Of a stretch of DNA of 64,000 nucleotides, positions 46,681-54,772 are shown in pieces. Positions within the stretch are counted from its first letter, which is position 1; every line of letters starts with the position of its first letter. Position numbers and translations under genes: made by a program. The DNA is from Vallitalea okinawensis (lineage in GTDB: Bacteria; Bacillota; Clostridia; Lachnospirales; PQDH01). The stretch lies in contig NZ_PQDH01000004.1 in the NCBI RefSeq assembly GCF_002964605.1, forward strand, positions 300,225-364,224, given 5' to 3'. Below the pieces are notes generated by a model that was not told the origin of the DNA, did no database searches, and saw only the letters and a program-made list of their open reading frames with translations.

Positions 46681-47568
46681 ATGAATCGTGTTTTAGCAAA
46701 TAAGAAGTTGATATTCATTTTTATATTTCCTGCATTTCTCTTTTTCTCTTTAGTCGTCATTGTTCCCATTTTATATACAGGATATTTAAGTACCCTTGAG
46801 TGGAATGGTTATTCAGACAGTATATTTATAGGATTTAGAAATTATGTAGAGATGTTCAGTGATTTTCCGAAGGGCTTTACAAAAGGAATAATCAATTCAG
46901 GAATATTAGCTTTTTTATCAATATTTGTTCAAGTGCCTCTAGCATTGATATTGGCACTCGTCATATCAAAAGGGATTAAAGGAGAGGGAGTTTTCCGAAC
47001 TTCTTATTTCATACCCGTTATTATATCTACGACAGTTATTGGACAATTGTGGCTGAAAATATACCAGCCAAATTACGGAATGCTCAATTATATGCTGGAA
47101 GCAATTGGGTTATCTGAACTTAAACGGCCTTGGTTAGCATCTACAGAAACTGCGCTTGCTTGTACTTTTTTTGTTATCGTATGGCAGTACATTGGTTATC
47201 ATATGCTGTTATTATATTCAGCGATAAAATCCATACCAAAGAGCTTGTTTGAGGCAGCAAAAGTAGATGGAGCAAGGAATGCTCAAATCGCAAGATTTAT
47301 TACCATTCCACTCATTAAGCCTATGATTAAAGTATGTGCAACGTTTGCTCTTATCGGATCGCTGAAAACCTTTGATTTGATCTATGTATTGACAAAAGGT
47401 GGACCGATTCATGCAACGGAAGTACCGACGACGATCATGTATAGAGTGCTTATTACAGAGAACAACTACGGTTTAGGTAGTGCTATGGCAATATTCATTA
47501 TACTGGAATGCCTGATATTTACAGTGTTTATTCAAAAGGCCTTCAAAACAGAGAACTATACATATTAA
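46681..47568 (+). CDS. ABC sugar transporter permease, MalF/UgpA type
   Basis: 295 residues; AAAGGAGGAAGGAA before ATG. Six membrane helices; the EAA cytoplasmic loop is SLFEAAKVDGARNAQIARFITIPLIKP about 183-209. Partner of the permease that begins 14 bp after its end. Start MNRVLANKKLIFIFIFPAFLFF is typical of the class. Confidence 0.93.
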   Translation: MNRVLANKKLIFIFIFPAFLFFSLVVIVPILYTGYLSTLEWNGYSDSIFIGFRNYVEMFSDFPKGFTKGIINSGILAFLSIFVQVPLALILALVISKGIKGEGVFRTSYFIPVIISTTVIGQLWLKIYQPNYGMLNYMLEAIGLSELKRPWLASTETALACTFFVIVWQYIGYHMLLLYSAIKSIPKSLFEAAKVDGARNAQIARFITIPLIKPMIKVCATFALIGSLKTFDLIYVLTKGGPIHATEVPTTIMYRVLITENNYGLGSAMAIFIILECLIFTVFIQKAFKTENYTY

Positions 47569-47582
47569 AGGAGAAATCAGTG

Positions 47583-48422
47583 ATGGGTTCAAATAAAAAT
47601 AATAGAATATTTAAAATATTTCAATATACTGTTCTCATACTTATCGCTTGTGTTCAAATATATCCTTTGATATGGTTGCTGACTTTTTCACTAAAAAGCA
47701 ATCAAGAGATTTTCGGTGCTAATCCAATGGCTTTACCCGAAAAATATATGTTCTCAAATTATTCAAAGATATTGTTTGAAGGCAATCTGATACGGTATTT
47801 TTTTAACAGTACGTTTGTAACATTTGTTTCAATTGCAATATCAACATTATTGTCAGCCATGGCAGCTTATGCAATCGCTCGAATGAGATGGAAATGGAAG
47901 GACAACATGTTGACTCTATTCCTTATAGGATTGATGATACCGATGCAGGCTACGTTGCTACCTCTATTTCTATTCCTTAGAAAAACAGGTGCATACAATA
48001 CTTATTTTGCTTTGATATTGCCTTACGTGGGATTTGCTATACCTATGGCGATCTATATTTTCGTAGGTTTCCTAAAGTCTATACCACAAGAGATGGAAGA
48101 GTCTGCTTTTATTGACGGAGCCAATTTGTTTCAGATATTCGGTAGAATCATGTTGCCGCTTATAAAGCCAGCGATGGCTACAGTAGCAATATTTACTTAT
48201 TTAGCTTGCTGGAATGAATTGATGTTTGCCATAACATTTATTAGTAAAGAGGAGTTTAAAACTTTAACAGTAGGAATTATGGGAATGGTTGGTATGTATG
48301 CAACCAGATGGGGTGAACTTGGAGCCGGTCTAGTTGTGGCGACAATGCCGACGATTATCATCTATGTTCTTATGAGTAAACAGGTTGAAAAAAGTTTTAC
48401 AACCGGTGCTGTTAAAGGTTAA
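47583..48422 (+). CDS. ABC sugar transporter permease, MalG/UgpE type
   Basis: 279 residues from ATG 47583 after AAAGGAGAAATC; upstream in-frame codons overlap the previous gene and are not used. Six membrane helices; EAA loop EMEESAFIDGANLFQIFGRIMLPLIKP about 178-204. Ends with KQVEKSFTTGAVKG, the standard C-terminus for this class. Confidence 0.93.
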   Translation: MGSNKNNRIFKIFQYTVLILIACVQIYPLIWLLTFSLKSNQEIFGANPMALPEKYMFSNYSKILFEGNLIRYFFNSTFVTFVSIAISTLLSAMAAYAIARMRWKWKDNMLTLFLIGLMIPMQATLLPLFLFLRKTGAYNTYFALILPYVGFAIPMAIYIFVGFLKSIPQEMEESAFIDGANLFQIFGRIMLPLIKPAMATVAIFTYLACWNELMFAITFISKEEFKTLTVGIMGMVGMYATRWGELGAGLVVATMPTIIIYVLMSKQVEKSFTTGAVKG

Positions 48423-48527
48423 ATAAAAGGGGATTGCTTAGGGAATTGTTGCAGGAGTAAAGAAAGGGAAGAAGGAATTTTAATTGGCTCCATTAAATTA
48501 CGACGTATATTATATGGGGGGAATAAA

Positions 48528-51500
48528 ATGAAAAAAGTAGTAGCTATATTACTGGCACTATTGATAGTAATACCAGCAATATCTGTTAATGCTACAGAGA
48601 CAGGATCAGTTGATTCAGGAGATTACACAAATGTAGCACTAGGAAAAACAACCAGTGCTTCCTCAGGTGAAAAAAGCTCAAGTTATGCAGTTGATGGAGA
48701 CGAAGGCAGCCGCTGGGAATCTGAACATAGCGATAATCAATGGATCTATGTGGACTTAGAAGAAACGACTAAGATCTATGGGGTAGAAATTATATGGGAG
48801 ACAGCAGCAGGCAAAGACTTTACAATTGATGTGTCAGATGATGGTACTAATTGGATAACCATAGAAGAGATGACAGATGGAACTGGCGGCACACAAGTAT
48901 TTTCATTTGATGAAATAGAGACAAGATATGTAAAGATGAACGGCGTAACTAGAACAACTGGCTATGGGTTCTCTATCTTTGAGTTTAAAGTATTTGGTGT
49001 AGAGAATCAGACAGATGACCCGAGTGAAGAAACCATTAATGACAATTATAAGGAAGACTTTGAAGTAACGGTTCAGAACGTTAAGACTGGTAAATTTTTA
49101 AGTATAACAGGTCCAGCCTATCAGGATGGTGTAAGTGGTAGCGTTACTGCTGATGCGGAACTGGGAGATGAAGGTACAGTCTTTAAAATGGAGTATACAA
49201 CATTTGACGGGGCAGCACGTGTTAATGTTCGTACGACAACTTCACCGACTCTTCGCCTAGCGGAGTTTTGGGATCTTCCCGATGGTGTGGGTGCCAGTGT
49301 GCTTCCAACTGACAAAAGTATCGGCGGCTGGGAATCTGTATCTTTAGAAGCGCAAGGTGATGGAACAATTTCAATTAGGAGTGGTAGAACGCCACAATAT
49401 TATCTTGGTATTGACGATGAAGGACATTTAAAAGTTTCTGGTGTGGATAATCCAACAGATGCTGAAAAATTTGTCATTATTACTACAGCGATACCTCCAG
49501 CGGTTAGTAATATTACTTTTACTGGAGTAACTGATCAGTCAGTAACAATTAACTGGGGTGATTTGCCATTAGATGCGGTATTTACCGGATATGAGGTATA
49601 CCGTTCAACATCTAATAACGGCATTTATACAAAGATCGGTGAGGAAATGATAGCAACGTCCTTTACAGATGATACTGTGGAAAGAGGTACTACCTATTAC
49701 TACTATGTAAAGACTGTTAATGCAGAGAGTCCTTCCAACGAAAGTGGAAAAGCTTCTGTAACAACAGCATCATCAGCACCTCCAACTGGCGGGACGACAG
49801 TAAGTGTCAAGCACGATGCTGATGGGATTAAAATTACTTGGGAGACAGTCGAGGGTGCAACTGGATATAATCTTTCCTATGCTGATGGCAAATACAGTGA
49901 GTACAATACGATTGCATCCAATATAACATCGACCACATATACGGTCTCATCACCTAATATCTCAAAATATGCTTATTTTAAAGTGCAACCATTAAATGAT
50001 GGTGGAGCCAGCGATTGGTCAGAAGCTATATCTCTTGAAAACATGATCTTTGGTGATAACATGTATTTCTTCAGTCCTAAAGATGATGTATCAGATGTTA
50101 ATTCGGTTTTAGGACAGATTTCTGAAGAACAGATAGATGCGCAGTTTGGTACAGGTCGTTATTCAGCTTATTTCAAACCTGGTGATTACAGTACCCTTGA
50201 TATAATAAAAGTTGGCTATTACACACATATCGGAGGTCTTGGTAAAACGCCTTACGACACCCAGCTTTCAAATCTTGAAACACCAACACCAGCTGGATTC
50301 GATAACAATGCAACCTGTACATTCTGGCGTTCGGCAGAGAACTTTACGGTTCTTGGCACGGCAAATGGAACAGGCTGGCATGCAGAGAATTTTAACTGGG
50401 GTGTTTCCCAGGCCTCACCCCTCAGACGAATCAATGCATTGAAAGATACATGGTTCCAGTGGAACTATGGCAATGCAAGTGGTGGGTATGCCGCAGATTC
50501 TTTATTTGCTACAACGCCAAAACAAGGCTCACAGCAACAGTATTATGTAAGGAATTCTAAGATTACATCAACGAACCCGACTGAAAAGGATGCGGGATGG
50601 AACTTAGTATATCAAGGCATGGATGCTGATCTTCCGGCTAGTAACTGGGTTTTAAATGATGGTGACAAGCAATGGGGGAACATTACAAACATTGAAAATA
50701 CGCCGATTATTAAAGAAAAGCCATTTCTTTATTATGATGAAACAGAAGACGAATATAAAGTTTTTGTACCAACTTGGAGAGAAAACTCAATAGGTGTAAG
50801 TTGGTCTCAGAATAATATGGGTGATGGATATTCACTTTCAGTTGAAGAAAATTTCTATATTGCAAAAGCTGATACTGATACCTCAGAAACCATCAATGCT
50901 GCATTGGATGAAGGAAAGCATATCTTCTTCACACCAGGAATGTATTTCCTTGATGAACCTATTCATGTAAAGAAAAAAAGTACAATTGTCCTTGGTACGG
51001 GTTATGCAACATTGATACCAAGCGAAAATAACTCTGAAGGTGCAATTCGCGTTGATGATGTGGAAGATGTAATTGTGGCAAGCTTATTATTTGATGCTCA
51101 TTACAGCTCAAAGTATCTTGTTAAGGTTGGGGAAAAAGGTGTTAGCAACGACCATTCTGAAAATCCAATCCTTTTGGTAGACTTATTTTATCGTGTCGGT
51201 GGATTCAGAGATGCAAATGTTCACGTAGATGTCTGTCTTGAGGTTAATAGTGATAATCTTATTAATGACCATTGTTGGGTTTGGAGAGCAGACCATGGTG
51301 ATGCAGTTGGGTGGTATAGAAATACCTGTCCAAATGGTATTATTGTCAATGGCGATCATGTTACGTTCTACGGTACGATGGTAGAACACTTCCAAGAATA
51401 TGAGATTATTTGGAATGGGGATTATGGACGTAACTATTTCCTTCAGAATGAGACGCCATATGATGTACCAACTCAAGAAGCTTATATGAGCCATGGAGGA

Positions 51501-52493
51501 ACTGTTAATGGCTATGCAACTTATAAAGTATCTAATGATGTTCAGCATCACTATGCAGTCGGGTTAGGTATATACGATGTACTGATTAACAATTATAAAA
51601 ATCAGGATGAGAATAATGGTATTGAGGTTGGTGGTGATAAGTCTTCGATTTTGATTGCTAATGCAATAGAAGTCCCACATGCACCAAGTGTCGTTATTGA
51701 AAATGCGTGTGTTGTATCTATATCAGATGAGCATCTTAAGCCCCGTGGTACAGAGCATATCATTAATGGAATTGGTGTTGGAACACAATATTCAGATATC
51801 GGAACCCGTTACCAAATTGTTAAATTCGAAAATGGTATAGGCTATGGTGTTGACAATATAGAGATCAATGGCGCTGTTGAACCTTTAGATGAGGTACTTG
51901 ATGCAACAAATAAAACAGTAATCGAAGTAGGAGATACTGAGGTAATCTTAGGAGAAGCATTATCAGTAGGTATTAAAGCAAACAGTTCTCAAGAAATTTA
52001 TGCGGAAGAAATAGCCGTAATATTTAATCCACAATATTTGGTGTTTGGGAATATTGTTTCATCAGATGAAACTAAATACTACATAAGTGATGTAATCCTT
52101 GATGAAGCAACAGGAGATATCAAACTTATTATTGTACAAAAGGGTCAGCCACTAGAAGGTGAAGACATATTATTTACTATTAATTTTACCTCTAAAATAG
52201 AAGGAACAACATCAGTAAGTATAGTAGATGCTGTATTCACTGATGGAGTCGGCAATGAATATGTTGCAGAGTTGTCATCTGTTCAAATCAATATAGTAGA
52301 TACAGTTAAACTACATGATCTCAATGGAGATGCTAAAGAAAGTATTGCAGACCTAGGTATGATTTCTAAGAACTATGGCATAGAATCAGAGGACCTGGAA
52401 TGGAATGATGATGTTGAGAAATGTGACTTAGATAATAATGGAATAATCGACTCTCTGGATTTTGACATTATGATAAGTAGGATATTGTATTAG
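48528..52493 (+). CDS. Secreted multidomain beta-helix protein with F5/8, FN3, cohesin-like and dockerin modules
   Basis: 1321 residues; ATGGGGGG upstream, signal peptide cut near residue 24. In order: F5/8 type C (CBM32-like) about 31-162; a beta-trefoil or fascin-like region about 178-325; two FN3 domains about 325-505; a large right-handed beta-helix region about 507-1125 containing NFYIAKADTDTSETINAAL, HCWVWRADHGDAVGW and MVEHFQEYEIIWNGDYGR, matching a family often annotated only as coagulation factor 5/8 or adenylyl-cyclase-like; a cohesin-like domain about 1130-1258; and a type I dockerin about 1262-1321 with two Ca loops (DLNGDAKESIAD and DLDNNGIIDSLD). Directly behind the sugar importer, so it probably releases the imported sugar. 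Catalytic chemistry unproven. Confidence 0.85.
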   Translation: MKKVVAILLALLIVIPAISVNATETGSVDSGDYTNVALGKTTSASSGEKSSSYAVDGDEGSRWESEHSDNQWIYVDLEETTKIYGVEIIWETAAGKDFTIDVSDDGTNWITIEEMTDGTGGTQVFSFDEIETRYVKMNGVTRTTGYGFSIFEFKVFGVENQTDDPSEETINDNYKEDFEVTVQNVKTGKFLSITGPAYQDGVSGSVTADAELGDEGTVFKMEYTTFDGAARVNVRTTTSPTLRLAEFWDLPDGVGASVLPTDKSIGGWESVSLEAQGDGTISIRSGRTPQYYLGIDDEGHLKVSGVDNPTDAEKFVIITTAIPPAVSNITFTGVTDQSVTINWGDLPLDAVFTGYEVYRSTSNNGIYTKIGEEMIATSFTDDTVERGTTYYYYVKTVNAESPSNESGKASVTTASSAPPTGGTTVSVKHDADGIKITWETVEGATGYNLSYADGKYSEYNTIASNITSTTYTVSSPNISKYAYFKVQPLNDGGASDWSEAISLENMIFGDNMYFFSPKDDVSDVNSVLGQISEEQIDAQFGTGRYSAYFKPGDYSTLDIIKVGYYTHIGGLGKTPYDTQLSNLETPTPAGFDNNATCTFWRSAENFTVLGTANGTGWHAENFNWGVSQASPLRRINALKDTWFQWNYGNASGGYAADSLFATTPKQGSQQQYYVRNSKITSTNPTEKDAGWNLVYQGMDADLPASNWVLNDGDKQWGNITNIENTPIIKEKPFLYYDETEDEYKVFVPTWRENSIGVSWSQNNMGDGYSLSVEENFYIAKADTDTSETINAALDEGKHIFFTPGMYFLDEPIHVKKKSTIVLGTGYATLIPSENNSEGAIRVDDVEDVIVASLLFDAHYSSKYLVKVGEKGVSNDHSENPILLVDLFYRVGGFRDANVHVDVCLEVNSDNLINDHCWVWRADHGDAVGWYRNTCPNGIIVNGDHVTFYGTMVEHFQEYEIIWNGDYGRNYFLQNETPYDVPTQEAYMSHGGTVNGYATYKVSNDVQHHYAVGLGIYDVLINNYKNQDENNGIEVGGDKSSILIANAIEVPHAPSVVIENACVVSISDEHLKPRGTEHIINGIGVGTQYSDIGTRYQIVKFENGIGYGVDNIEINGAVEPLDEVLDATNKTVIEVGDTEVILGEALSVGIKANSSQEIYAEEIAVIFNPQYLVFGNIVSSDETKYYISDVILDEATGDIKLIIVQKGQPLEGEDILFTINFTSKIEGTTSVSIVDAVFTDGVGNEYVAELSSVQINIVDTVKLHDLNGDAKESIADLGMISKNYGIESEDLEWNDDVEKCDLDNNGIIDSLDFDIMISRILY

Positions 52494-52515
52494 AAAGGGA
52501 AGAGTCATCGACATT

Positions 52516-52552
52516 TTTAACCATTGGTATGACTACATTACCTATATTAGCA
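52516..52552 (+). pseudogene. Short remnant similar to the CPBP protease gene
   Basis: 33 of 37 bases match 37981-38017 without a gap, and translation in the same frame gives TIGMTTLPILA against PIGMTALPVLT, with conservative differences only. It abuts repeat copy C. Probably the scar of a lost paralog. Confidence 0.5.
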
Positions 52553-52556
52553 AAAA

Positions 52557-52632
52557 AACTCTTAAGAGTTAAACAATTTTGTTGGCAAAGGTCACGTAAT
52601 TCATAAAGAAATTGAATTACGTGTCTTTTTTT
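52557..52632 (+). repeat. Dispersed terminator repeat, copy C
   Basis: Perfect 14-bp palindrome AACTCTTAAGAGTT (52557-52570), then CACGTAATTC (52593-52602) with GAATTACGTG (52614-52623), ten perfect pairs, and eight or more T. Likely terminator for the beta-helix gene. Confidence 0.85.
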
Positions 52633-52741
52633 GTCTTATCTATCAGTTTGGGTTAGATTAAGTTAACTGAATTGTGGGATAATAAGCGGAAGAGTGTATA
52701 AAATGCTTGATTGTCTATTATTGAGTAAAAAGGAGTTTATT

Positions 52742-53125
52742 ATGGAAGAAAAGAATATTAAAAGTTTGATAGAAAAATTTTTGGAAAGATGTATCGATTT
52801 ACATGTAAGTGAAATAAGATGTAATTACTTTATGGATGAGTTAGAATTAGAATTTAAATATGAGAATAGGCAATCTGTAATTATATTTACATCTTGTTGT
52901 GACATACATTTTAGACATGATTTAGGCTTAGATGATAAAAGGTCAAATTATAAGTTATTAAATGGGAATAAAACGCCTTATATACTATATAATATTGATT
53001 TTAAACAATCGTCAATCAAGAATATAGAATTACTGTATTTTAATATTGATTTACAAGGATGTATACTAGAAATATATTGTAAGGATATTGTGGTTGAATT
53101 TAAGGAGATTGAATCCACCAACTAA
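52742..53125 (+). CDS. Small cytosolic protein of unknown function (immunity-like)
   Basis: 127 residues from ATG 52742, which follows AAAAAGGAG; an in-frame upstream start (52694) has none. No signal peptide or membrane helix; alternating strands (ELELEFKYENRQSVIIFTSCCDIHF) suggest a small alpha/beta fold. First of four small, very AT-rich genes without recognisable families, resembling orphan immunity genes of polymorphic toxins in size, composition and clustering. No toxin gene is present. Confidence 0.6.
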   Translation: MEEKNIKSLIEKFLERCIDLHVSEIRCNYFMDELELEFKYENRQSVIIFTSCCDIHFRHDLGLDDKRSNYKLLNGNKTPYILYNIDFKQSSIKNIELLYFNIDLQGCILEIYCKDIVVEFKEIESTN

Positions 53126-53155
53126 TATAAACTATTAAATATAAGAGATGATTTT

Positions 53156-53605
53156 ATGTCAAATAAACAGAAGAATTCATTTTGGGTCATACCACTATAT
53201 ATCGTGATTATCTTTCTATTTCCAAGATTTCCATGCAATATTCAGTTGATTCTGTTATTCATTACATTAATTTATTGTCTAATAGTATATATTAAAGATA
53301 AAAAGAGGAGTATACCCCTGTATCCAGGTTATATTCTGTTTTCTAGTTCTTTTACCCTTGGATCCATAATTATTTATGTTGTTGCAAAAGATTATTTTTC
53401 GATAACTGAAAGTGTATTGATGAAATATATAGTTGCACCTGGTGGATTTGTATCCTTGCTCGCACTTATTAAATATGCTATCGTAAAGTATAGAAAAGGT
53501 GATAATGAACAGAAAAGAATAATGAAACTGGCTGCAATATTCTTAATTACTGGGTTATTAATGTGGCTTATTGTAGCAATAAAAATAATAAGCATAAATC
53601 TTTAG
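53156..53605 (+). CDS. Small polytopic membrane protein of unknown function
   Basis: 149 residues from ATG 53156. Four to five membrane helices (about 9-28, 30-44, 60-82, 92-110, 124-145). Upstream sequence has only a weak ribosome-binding site (AAGAGATG). Part of the small-gene cluster between repeat copies C and D. Confidence 0.6.
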   Translation: MSNKQKNSFWVIPLYIVIIFLFPRFPCNIQLILLFITLIYCLIVYIKDKKRSIPLYPGYILFSSSFTLGSIIIYVVAKDYFSITESVLMKYIVAPGGFVSLLALIKYAIVKYRKGDNEQKRIMKLAAIFLITGLLMWLIVAIKIISINL

Positions 53606-53648
53606 CTTGCAACTTTATTATCAGGGTACAGTAAAGGAGAAAATGAAT

Positions 53649-54110
53649 ATGTGGATTTTTTCAAATGAGCCTATAGGAAAAGGATACAAAGAATTAATAG
53701 ATTTAGCAGCAATATATTGCAATGAGTTTATTTTAGTAAAGCGTTTTGAAGATGACTTAAGTAAAAACGCTGACTGTTTACTGAAGCATTTAAGTGGTTT
53801 TCTAGTGGAAATCAAAGATCAAGAAGAATGGCCAGGTACTCGTATAAGTGGAGGTTATGCTAAGGTATATTATTACATACTTAATAATACAACAAAGGAA
53901 ATAATAAAAAAATATTCTAAAGGTCTATACTCGTGGAGAGGACCATTACTCTTGGAAGATCTATGTTTTTTAAAAGAAGGTAGAAAGCCATGGATTATCA
54001 ATATTGCTCATGAACAATTTAGCTATATGAACAATAACACAGATGATGAAATTAATGAATTGAAGGCTATAAAAGGAATAGAGTTAGAAGAATTGGATGT
54101 TAATCAATAA
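53649..54110 (+). CDS. Small cytosolic protein of unknown function (immunity-like)
   Basis: 153 residues from ATG 53649; AAAGGAGA at 53633-53640 is 9 nt away (ATG 53643 is 3 nt away and possible). Begins MWIFSNEPIGKGYKELIDLA; centre has EWPGTRISGG, C-terminus acidic. Soluble. Not recognised. Confidence 0.6.
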   Translation: MWIFSNEPIGKGYKELIDLAAIYCNEFILVKRFEDDLSKNADCLLKHLSGFLVEIKDQEEWPGTRISGGYAKVYYYILNNTTKEIIKKYSKGLYSWRGPLLLEDLCFLKEGRKPWIINIAHEQFSYMNNNTDDEINELKAIKGIELEELDVNQ

Positions 54111-54154
54111 AGAAAGGAAAGTATGATAACTTACGAATATCATACAAGAGTAGC

Positions 54155-54562
54155 ATGTCAAAAAAAATTATATCTCAGGTTTTGAGTAATAAGCTTTTTA
54201 GGCAAATGAATAAGTATTGGGATACAGATGAGTTTAGATGGTATCCTTTAGTAGAATCTAAATGTAGTGTATTATGTGTAGATGAAGAGCAAATAGATTT
54301 TAGCAAACTTAAGCAAGCTTTAGTTGAGCTTTCTATAAAAAAAGTATATGTTATTCATGAATATTACGTAATAGAAGATTATATTTGTGATATCAATGAG
54401 TTAGAATTCAAGCAACTCAATATTGAGCAATTTATATTTGATGATACTTTTAAATGGATCATTTATTTTACTCATGAAGGTTATATAACAATTGGGGGGC
54501 TTGTGTTAATGAACAGAGTAAAAGTACTTCATAATGAAGAATTAAAACATGTGATCCTATAA
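54155..54562 (+). CDS. Small protein of unknown function, start or frame uncertain
   Basis: 135 residues from ATG 54155, but the ribosome-binding site there is weak. A better one (AAAGGAAAG) precedes ATG 54123, which opens another frame ending at 54185. The two frames could be joined by a -1 shift in the A8 run at 54160-54167. Contains DTFKWIIYFTHEGYITIGG near the end. Either the shorter product, programmed slippage, or a broken start. Confidence 0.5.
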   Translation: MSKKIISQVLSNKLFRQMNKYWDTDEFRWYPLVESKCSVLCVDEEQIDFSKLKQALVELSIKKVYVIHEYYVIEDYICDINELEFKQLNIEQFIFDDTFKWIIYFTHEGYITIGGLVLMNRVKVLHNEELKHVIL

Positions 54563-54580
54563 ATATTATATTTATTCTAC

Positions 54581-54650
54581 TAACAGTTAACGTTGTTAGC
54601 AAAGGACATGTAACTCAGATCAATAATCCAGTTACATGTCCTTTTATATT
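54581..54650 (+). repeat. Dispersed terminator repeat, copy D
   Basis: AAGGACATGTAACT (54602-54615) pairs perfectly with AGTTACATGTCCTT (54630-54643), 14 bp, then TTATATT. CATG here replaces CACG in the other copies on one arm, with the matching change on the other arm. Preceded by CTAAC/GTTAG. Confidence 0.85.
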
Positions 54651-54772
54651 TACAATGTGAGGTGAATTTATGACTTTAACATAAATCTCATTTCACATCT
54701 TATAATCCTCAAAAAAGTCAGGATTTTTATTAACAATAATTGTATAATAGAATCAAGGAGCTGATAAGTGAT

